Shown in pieces: positions 41,283-46,968 of a stretch of DNA of 46,968 bases. The notes beneath the pieces were generated by a model. The model saw only the letters and a program-made list of their open reading frames with translations, was not told the origin of the DNA and searched no databases. The translations under genes and the position numbers were made by a program. Within the stretch, counting starts at the first letter, position 1; each line of letters opens with the position of its first letter. The stretch covers positions 1 to 46,968 of the forward strand of contig JAJEGI010000004.1 in NCBI GenBank assembly GCA_022819945.1, written 5' to 3'. The DNA is from Candidatus Poribacteria bacterium (GTDB lineage: Bacteria; Poribacteria; WGA-4E; WGA-3G).

Positions 41283-44210
41283 ATGAGAGAAAGTGATGTT
41301 CAACTGATTCACAGAACTTTGTCGGGTGACGATGCGGCATTCACGACTTTAGTCGAAAAGTATCGAAAAAGTGTCCACGCACTCGCTTGGCGGAAGGTCG
41401 GGGATTTCCATTTCGCTGAAGAAATCACGCAAGATGTCTTCCTTCAGGTATACAAAAAACTCATAACGCTCAGGAATCCGAACCAGTTTGCTGGATGGCT
41501 TTATGTCATCACAAATCGACTTTGTCATAATTGGCACCGAAAAAATAAAACCACCGTGACGCAATCGTTGGAGGCTACACACCGTTCAGAGGTAGATGGA
41601 TTCTCCTATAAGTGTTATGAGTCGGAGCAACGCGAAATAGAATCTGCCGAACGCCGCCGTGAGACCGTCAAAAAACTGCTACAAAAGCTGCCAGAGAGTG
41701 AGCGCACAGTTGTGACGCTCTACTATCTCGGTGAGATGACAGCGAAGGAGATTGGCAAATTCTTAGGCGTATCCGTAAATACGATCAAGAGTCGGCTCCA
41801 GCGGGCGCGTAAACGTTTACAGGTACACAATGAAGAACTCTTGGTGCAAGAAACACTCGGCAGCGTTCAATTACCCGCCAACCTAACCGAGAACATCATG
41901 CGGCAAGTTGCCGATCTGAAACCGATCTCGCCGCCGGTCGCGAAACCGTTCCTACCCTGGGCGGTTATTGGGGCAACGACGCTTTTAGTCATGATGTTAG
42001 TCGGTATAAGTAATCAATACCTCGCTCAGTTCCAGCAGCCATATAGCTTTGAAGCACAGGCTGAACCTACCATTGAGATTATTGACGCACTGATTACGCT
42101 TGACCTGGCATCTAAACCGGCTATCCGAAATCAGATTGGACAGGCTGCTACCCCCGGTAAAAACAACCGCACCGGTTTACAGGTTGCTGAAGCAGCTGCA
42201 ACATCCCCTGTAGAGGCGGATCTTCCTGCTAAATTTTCCACTGCGCAATGGATACAGATGAATGGACCTCAAGGCAGTCAGGCATTCGACATCTTTGTAA
42301 CAGCTGACGGATCGCTCTATACCCATTCGCCAATAAGCGTCTACAAATTAGCAGCCAGCGCGACTGTATGGACACCTGTAAATATCAATATCCCGCTCGG
42401 AAAGTTCCGGGTACCTATAGCGGAGCACGCCGGCACCCTCTATATTATTTCTGGTGATGAATTGTTCACTTCAACCGATAACGGCGAGACATGGAATGTA
42501 CTGGGGACCATACCAGAGGGCAGTATTTCCGATTTGATTGTGATAGATGCGGCAGAAGGAGACAACTCACACCCGCGCCCTGCAATATATCTCGCTATAT
42601 GGGAGAAAGGCATTTTCCGATCTACGGATGCCGGTAAACACTGGACACTCCTCAACAATGGATTCGCAGACAGAAAAAATTACAAACTGACGGCTGTCGG
42701 AAACACGGTATTTGCAGGGACGGACAAAGGTCTCTACCGCCTCAACTCAGATGCCTGGGAGCAATTATCTGTGGATACAACCAGATCCGTTCTCGCCTTG
42801 GAAGTCTCTGGAGATGACCTCTATATCGGAACCGGTCGCGAAGTTGAGATGCGTATGCACTTTGATGATTCACGGAGAGGTAAGATTTTCAGATCCACCG
42901 ATCTCGGCGAGTCGTGGACTGAGATAACACCCAGAGACGAACGAGGGCGTTTCATGGCACTAACAGGTATAAGTATATCGGTTACCGGTGAAACAATATT
43001 AGTACGAGGGGTCAAACTATTCTCTTCAACAGATGGCGGACGGATTTGGATGGACCTTGGTCATGAAATCAATTACACCACATTTGTCGCACGCGACGAA
43101 AATACTTTTTATAAAACCGGAATATACGGTATGCATCGCACCATTGATGGCGGTCAATCGTGGCATCCATTTATGGAAGGGATGGTTGGAACGAATATCC
43201 TCGATCTGGTAACACTCAACGATAGACTCTATGTACACACAGGCAAAGGGATTGTTGAATCTGTAGACAATGGCGAATCCTGGGCAACCGTTCCGATTGA
43301 AACCAGCGCGTACATAGCCAGCCTGTTAGCGAAGGGGCTACCTAATGGAAATTTCTATAGGCATTCAAAATTAGTGACTGCTGGCGACGTGCTTTATGGG
43401 ATTGCGGCTGATGACGATAATCTGCGGATTACCCATTTACCTGTTAATGATAATACGCTTGTCCCTGTTGAAGGTGTTCCCGCTTTTGATGCCGAAAAAC
43501 TATCCCCCGCCGTGTTAAGAGAGATCGGCGAAGCGGAGGGTATCTACGCGTCTGATGGTCGGGAAAAAGAGGAAGGATCGGCACGTGAAGTGCGTATCAC
43601 TGAAAACGATACGAGAGCCGGCGCGTTCGCAATCAGCGGCGATATATTCTATGTGGAATATAGACGTAAACTTTTTAAATGGCAACCGGGGAACCCAGAA
43701 TGGATCAATACCGGATTAATAGATACCGGTAAGCGATCCGATGACGGTTCAAAGGATGGATTTAAATTGGCAGTCTCAGCGGAAACCGTCTACGTCGGTA
43801 AACGGGATGGCAAACTCTTTCAGTCCTTCGATGGCGGCAACAGTTGGCGGGACATTACGTCAAGCCTTCCACTTCACTTTACCCAATTCAAGGAGATCGT
43901 CTTCGCGGGTTCAACGGTCTACGTCGCAACGGACAGAGGCGTTTTAGTTTCGGAAACGGGCGCGCACTGGCGTGTCCTCACCGATGACGCGGGTGAGCGT
44001 ATTGTTATAGAAAGATTTGCTGTGGATGACACCGACGTTTATGCGGCTGGCAATACCGGGGTCTATCGTTTGAAGACCCATGGACAATCGGAACAAATTT
44101 CGCCAAACGTGCCGGATAAAGTTCTCTCCCTGGTTGCTAATAACGATAGGCTTTACATTGCCACCAAACACCACGGGATGTTCTATATCCCGCTTGAAAA
44201 AGAAGGGTAG
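41283..44210 (+). CDS. ECF sigma factor fused to a membrane helix and Asp-box beta-propeller
   Basis: The product has 975 residues. Region 2 lies at about 10-85 (FHFAEEITQDVFLQVYKKL, then FAGWLYVITNRL) and region 4 at about 128-182 (LPESERTVVTLYYLGEMTAK, EIGKFLGVSVNTIKSRLQRA). One hydrophobic helix follows at about 222-243 (FLPWAVIGATTLLVMMLVGI). The remaining ~700 residues carry repeated Asp-box turns (STDNGETW, STDAGKHW, STDLGESW, TIDGGQSW, SVDNGESW, SFDGGNSW), typical of BNR/VPS10-like propellers. The predicted topology puts the sigma domain in the cytoplasm and the propeller outside. No separate anti-sigma gene is seen. GGGAG precedes the ATG. Three exported-protein genes follow closely. 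Confidence 0.9.
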   Translation: MRESDVQLIHRTLSGDDAAFTTLVEKYRKSVHALAWRKVGDFHFAEEITQDVFLQVYKKLITLRNPNQFAGWLYVITNRLCHNWHRKNKTTVTQSLEATHRSEVDGFSYKCYESEQREIESAERRRETVKKLLQKLPESERTVVTLYYLGEMTAKEIGKFLGVSVNTIKSRLQRARKRLQVHNEELLVQETLGSVQLPANLTENIMRQVADLKPISPPVAKPFLPWAVIGATTLLVMMLVGISNQYLAQFQQPYSFEAQAEPTIEIIDALITLDLASKPAIRNQIGQAATPGKNNRTGLQVAEAAATSPVEADLPAKFSTAQWIQMNGPQGSQAFDIFVTADGSLYTHSPISVYKLAASATVWTPVNINIPLGKFRVPIAEHAGTLYIISGDELFTSTDNGETWNVLGTIPEGSISDLIVIDAAEGDNSHPRPAIYLAIWEKGIFRSTDAGKHWTLLNNGFADRKNYKLTAVGNTVFAGTDKGLYRLNSDAWEQLSVDTTRSVLALEVSGDDLYIGTGREVEMRMHFDDSRRGKIFRSTDLGESWTEITPRDERGRFMALTGISISVTGETILVRGVKLFSSTDGGRIWMDLGHEINYTTFVARDENTFYKTGIYGMHRTIDGGQSWHPFMEGMVGTNILDLVTLNDRLYVHTGKGIVESVDNGESWATVPIETSAYIASLLAKGLPNGNFYRHSKLVTAGDVLYGIAADDDNLRITHLPVNDNTLVPVEGVPAFDAEKLSPAVLREIGEAEGIYASDGREKEEGSAREVRITENDTRAGAFAISGDIFYVEYRRKLFKWQPGNPEWINTGLIDTGKRSDDGSKDGFKLAVSAETVYVGKRDGKLFQSFDGGNSWRDITSSLPLHFTQFKEIVFAGSTVYVATDRGVLVSETGAHWRVLTDDAGERIVIERFAVDDTDVYAAGNTGVYRLKTHGQSEQISPNVPDKVLSLVANNDRLYIATKHHGMFYIPLEKEG

Positions 44211-44259
44211 CGTTTAGTTGGTAGATAAATATTCGCATAGAACTGAGACGACAATACGA

Positions 44260-45006
44260 ATGAAATTTATAATCATTGCAACAATCCTATTTTTATTCCC
44301 CTTATCTGTTTCAGCAGGCACATTTCTGGATACCTTTGAAGACGGAAATGTAGACGGATGGCGGGAAGTTGTTCCGTGGGATAGGGTACCAGGGTCTTGG
44401 GAGGTTGTTGAGGGCGGACTTCAGGGGGCAGGTCAGGATATATCTCTACGTCTATTCACAACAGGGAATGATACATGGAAGGATTACACAGTCGAATTTG
44501 ATGTCAGGCTCCTTAAAAGACACGGTTCCCCACGTATCTCGATCGCGGCGCGGGTTCAAGAGAAATGGATCGTACAGTGCATGATGATGGAGCCAGTAAT
44601 CGTGTTGCCTGGGGGTGCCAACGCGCCAGAAAAAGGATGGGTGCATTGTTACGCCGGCAGTTTAAACGGTGGACTAATTAAGGGACTTCTCTTGGAGCCG
44701 CACCCACGTTTAAAATTATTCAGATGGACACATCTAAAGTTAAGGGCTGAAGGCAATATCTTCACCTTCTGGATTAATGGTGAACAGGTGATGGCACCTA
44801 CAGAACTCCATATTCGCAGAGACCGTGAAGGCTTTGCTGATTTCCCAGACTTTCAGACCGGAGGGGTCGGTATCGGTCTCGCAAATTGTATCGCGCGCTT
44901 TGATAACGTCACTGTCACCGGCGATAGCATTCCCAACAGCGGCGCATTCGTCGTAACGTTCCAAGGGAAACTTGCGACAACCTGGGGAAGCTTGAAAAGA
45001 TTTTAG
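44260..45006 (+). CDS. exported lectin-like (LamG/DUF1080-type) protein, first of a tandem pair
   Basis: The product has 248 residues. The signal peptide is MKFIIIATILFLFPLSVSAG, then FLDTFEDGNVDGWREV, the usual opening of LamG/DUF1080-like sandwich domains. Further strands include YTVEFDVRLLKRHGSP, LKLRAEGNIFTFWINGEQV, GGVGIGLANCIARFDNVTVT and an acidic turn typical of sugar-binding sandwiches. The protein ends GKLATTWGSLKRF, the tail shared with three other exported proteins. ATG 44260 is preferred over an upstream TTG (44218) because the signal peptide starts there. It lies 49 bases after the sigma factor gene. Confidence 0.8.
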   Translation: MKFIIIATILFLFPLSVSAGTFLDTFEDGNVDGWREVVPWDRVPGSWEVVEGGLQGAGQDISLRLFTTGNDTWKDYTVEFDVRLLKRHGSPRISIAARVQEKWIVQCMMMEPVIVLPGGANAPEKGWVHCYAGSLNGGLIKGLLLEPHPRLKLFRWTHLKLRAEGNIFTFWINGEQVMAPTELHIRRDREGFADFPDFQTGGVGIGLANCIARFDNVTVTGDSIPNSGAFVVTFQGKLATTWGSLKRF

Positions 45007-45029
45007 CGTCAGCAACGAAGGAAACTATT

Positions 45030-45770
45030 ATGAAATCTGCGTCTATTACAGCACTCCTTTTCCTCCTGCCCCTTTCTGTGTGGGCAGGCACTTTTTTGGA
45101 GACTTTTGATGGCAAAGATTTGGACGGATGGCAGCAAATTTGGGCGATTAAGGGACCCGCTGTCTGGGAGATTGATGATGGTGAACTGCACGCAGAAAGT
45201 CGTGAGGCGTATATTCATTTGCTAACGACTGCGGATACCACGTGGGAAGACTACACTATGGAACTCGATGTCAAGCCGTTGAAAAAACACGGTATCGGCG
45301 GCATCACCATCGCTGTGCGGGTTAAGGGAACTTGGTTAGTCTACTGCAGTATTTCTGATCCCGTGATTATAAGGGGTGATGATCCCCCGGTTCAAGAGAG
45401 ACGCATAGGTTGTTACGCTGGCGGTTTGCACGTGCCACCACGTGCCATCCTTTTCACTGAACAGCATCCACTTTTAAGATTAAACAGATGGGCGCATCTG
45501 AAACTAAGCGTTGAAGGTGATATGTTTGCCTTCTGGCTTAATGGTGAGCAGATTATGGCACCGACGCAACTTCAAATCTTCAGACAAATTGAAGTCTTTG
45601 CGGATTTCCCAGATTTTCAGACCGGGGGTGTCGGTTTCGGGCTCTGGAACTATACGGCAGTCTTTGATAACATCACTGTTACGGGAGATAGTGTTCCAAA
45701 CAGCGGTGATTTCGACGTAACATCCCAAGGAAAACTCGCGACAACCTGGGGAAACTTGAAGCAATATTGA
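45030..45770 (+). CDS. exported lectin-like protein, second of the tandem pair
   Basis: A 246-residue paralogue of the preceding gene with the same order: signal peptide (SITALLFLLPLSVWAG), FLETFDGKDLDGWQQI, YTMELDVKPLKKHG, LKLSVEGDMFAFWLNGEQI, FPDFQTGGVGFGLWNY and FDNITVTGDS. Tail GKLATTWGNLKQY. AAGGA lies before the ATG, 23 bases after the upstream stop. The pair arose by tandem duplication and has since diverged, more in the middle than at the ends. Probably a secreted or surface glycan-binding protein; no catalytic motif is seen. Confidence 0.8.
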   Translation: MKSASITALLFLLPLSVWAGTFLETFDGKDLDGWQQIWAIKGPAVWEIDDGELHAESREAYIHLLTTADTTWEDYTMELDVKPLKKHGIGGITIAVRVKGTWLVYCSISDPVIIRGDDPPVQERRIGCYAGGLHVPPRAILFTEQHPLLRLNRWAHLKLSVEGDMFAFWLNGEQIMAPTQLQIFRQIEVFADFPDFQTGGVGFGLWNYTAVFDNITVTGDSVPNSGDFDVTSQGKLATTWGNLKQY

Positions 45771-45784
45771 GGAGTGGTGTAAAA

Positions 45785-46759
45785 ATGAAACATATCCATA
45801 GAGCCTTCGGAATAACACTCCTGCTGAGTCTATCTCTTTTCAGCGTGAATGTTTGGGCAGCTCCGTATATCTCCTTTAGTTCCAACCGAGCAGGGAACTA
45901 TGACATCTATGTCATGGATATAAATGGAGAAAATCTACGCAACTTAACCAACCATCCTTCATGGGACTCCGATCCAACGTGGGCACCCAATGGACGCGCC
46001 TTCGCTTTTGTATCGAACCGGGATGGGGATTCCGAGATTTATATTATGAGACGCAATGGAACAGAACCGCAACGATTGACATACCGTCCAGGACCAGACA
46101 TCAATCCAGCGTGGTCGCCTGATGGCAAGTGGATCGCTTTTTCTTCCGGTATCCCGGAAAAACAGAGTTATGACATCTACAAAATAGATACCAACGGTCA
46201 AAATCTACAACAACTCACTGACAATGGAAAATACAATCTTGTTCCTTCATGGTCACCGAATGGAGAACAGATTGCCTTCTATTCCAGACCAAATGACCCC
46301 GGGAGTATCTATGTGATGGATGCCGATGGCAAACGTATCAGACGCGTGATGCGTCCGCAAGATAGAGGAACGGCTCCGAGCTGGTCGCCTGATGGGAAGC
46401 AGCTTGCCTATTATGTCGGTATTATGGGCAGTGGTATCTACATCGTCGGTGTAGATGGACGCAACCCGCGCCGCGTGACAGCAAATAATATTTGGAGCTA
46501 CAATCCGACATGGTCACCAGATGGAGAACAGATTGCCTACGACGCAGAGATTGACAATCCTTGGGGGAACCCGAATGTGGATCGAAACATTTATACGATC
46601 TCTGTAAAAGGCGGCAAACCTCGCCAAATCACGAAACATGCAGCAAAAGATCGTAATCCTGCGTGGGTACCCGAGGGCTTCCTCTCAGTATCCCCGAGTG
46701 TTGAGAAGCAAACAACCCTTTGGAGCAGACTCAAGCAAGCAAAAAACGCTACCAAGTAG
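45785..46759 (+). CDS. exported TolB-like beta-propeller (PD40 repeats)
   Basis: The product has 324 residues. Signal peptide with hydrophobic core ITLLLSLSLFSVNVWA, then about six WD40-like PD40 blades: ISFSSNRAGNYDIYVMDING, FAFVSNRDGDSEIYIMRRNG, NPAWSPDGKWIAFSS, PSWSPNGEQIAFYS, PSWSPDGKQLAYY and NPTWSPDGEQIAYD. This is the propeller half of TolB without its N-terminal domain, common in surface sensors and peptidase-linked proteins. The end (SVEKQTTLWSRLKQAK) is a looser version of the tail shared with the three exported proteins. ATG 45785 has GAGGAG upstream; a TTG at 45767 would overlap the previous gene. Probably the last gene of the operon. Confidence 0.85.
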   Translation: MKHIHRAFGITLLLSLSLFSVNVWAAPYISFSSNRAGNYDIYVMDINGENLRNLTNHPSWDSDPTWAPNGRAFAFVSNRDGDSEIYIMRRNGTEPQRLTYRPGPDINPAWSPDGKWIAFSSGIPEKQSYDIYKIDTNGQNLQQLTDNGKYNLVPSWSPNGEQIAFYSRPNDPGSIYVMDADGKRIRRVMRPQDRGTAPSWSPDGKQLAYYVGIMGSGIYIVGVDGRNPRRVTANNIWSYNPTWSPDGEQIAYDAEIDNPWGNPNVDRNIYTISVKGGKPRQITKHAAKDRNPAWVPEGFLSVSPSVEKQTTLWSRLKQAKNATK

Positions 46760-46811
46760 CCACTGTATTATACCTTAAGTAGCTGCTTGTAGCATATCCT
46801 GTTAGGTTGTC

Positions 46812-46968
46812 AGAGACATTCAATTGTCTATTTTTCGATTGAATTTTCACCCCCAGGCCCGGTAGGTTCGGTTTCCCAACCGAACCGGATCCTTGAAAAA
46901 TCAGAGACATTAAATTGTCCATTTTTAGATTGAATTTTCACCCCCAGGCCCGGTAGGTTCGGGTTCCC
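46812..46968. repeat. tandem copies of the ~90-bp dispersed repeat, running off the window
   Basis: Two head-to-tail copies start at 46812 and 46902 (period 90). Each reads AGAGACATT...TGAATTTTCACC then CCCAGGCCCGGTAGG. The first contains the palindrome GGTTCGGTT (46865-46873) with AACCGAACC (46878-46886); the second is cut by the window end. The third copy is at 31341-31422. Confidence 0.9.

Overview
The window looks like a chromosomal segment of an uncultured Gram-negative bacterium. My best guess is Candidatus Poribacteria or a close relative. This is inferred from the gene mix (a complete Pup-proteasome locus beside a LolA-type lipoprotein carrier, an ECF sigma factor fused to a membrane segment and propeller, TPR and lectin-like exported proteins) and from the dense short palindromic intergenic repeats. 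No rRNA or tRNA gene was seen, so the assignment is unproven.

Layout. 1-2950: a clipped IS3-type transposase start, a DUF58 protein with a small partner gene (minus strand), and a VOC/glyoxalase gene with a truncated duplicate. 2972-6646: cobalamin-dependent methionine synthase metH (minus strand). 6930-10850: a small unknown gene, a LolA-like carrier, pgsA, thpR and recA. 11203-18055: the complete Pup-proteasome system in the order mpa/ARC, dop, pup, prcB, prcA, pafA. A MITE-like element separates prcA from pafA. 18233-23324: ppdK, a Uma2 nuclease, a cupin and a Gfo/Idh/MocA oxidoreductase. 23620-25737: a sigma-54 activator with a degenerate receiver and a long unusual C-terminus (minus strand). 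26293-31058: exported proteins, including a matrixin-like/TPR protein and two lipoproteins. One lipoprotein is a thioredoxin whose first active-site cysteine is encoded by in-frame TGA, a strong selenocysteine candidate. 31524-37317: RtcB RNA ligase, a repeat-containing lipoprotein, a perfect sigma-54 promoter with no evident gene, and a type ISP restriction-modification protein. 37318-38824 is about 1.5 kb of repeats with no convincing gene. 38825-46759: exported proteins and a 975-residue sigma factor that appears to cross the membrane and end in an Asp-box propeller, closely followed by three exported proteins.

How the parts fit. The proteasome locus encodes the whole tagging and degradation route: Pup ends in GGQ and so needs deamidation by Dop, PafA ligates it, the ARC/Mpa ring unfolds tagged proteins and PrcA/PrcB degrade them. 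At the right end, the sigma factor and the next three genes are spaced like one operon. Those three proteins and the one at 38825 share a short C-terminal tail (KLxTTWxxLK-like), which could be an undescribed sorting or processing signal. Two divergent genes at 25737 and 26724 carry the same ECF-like promoter block in matching orientation.

Intergenic DNA is full of short inverted-repeat elements belonging to several families. Some supply a stop codon, border a ribosome-binding site, or appear to have seeded a coding minisatellite.
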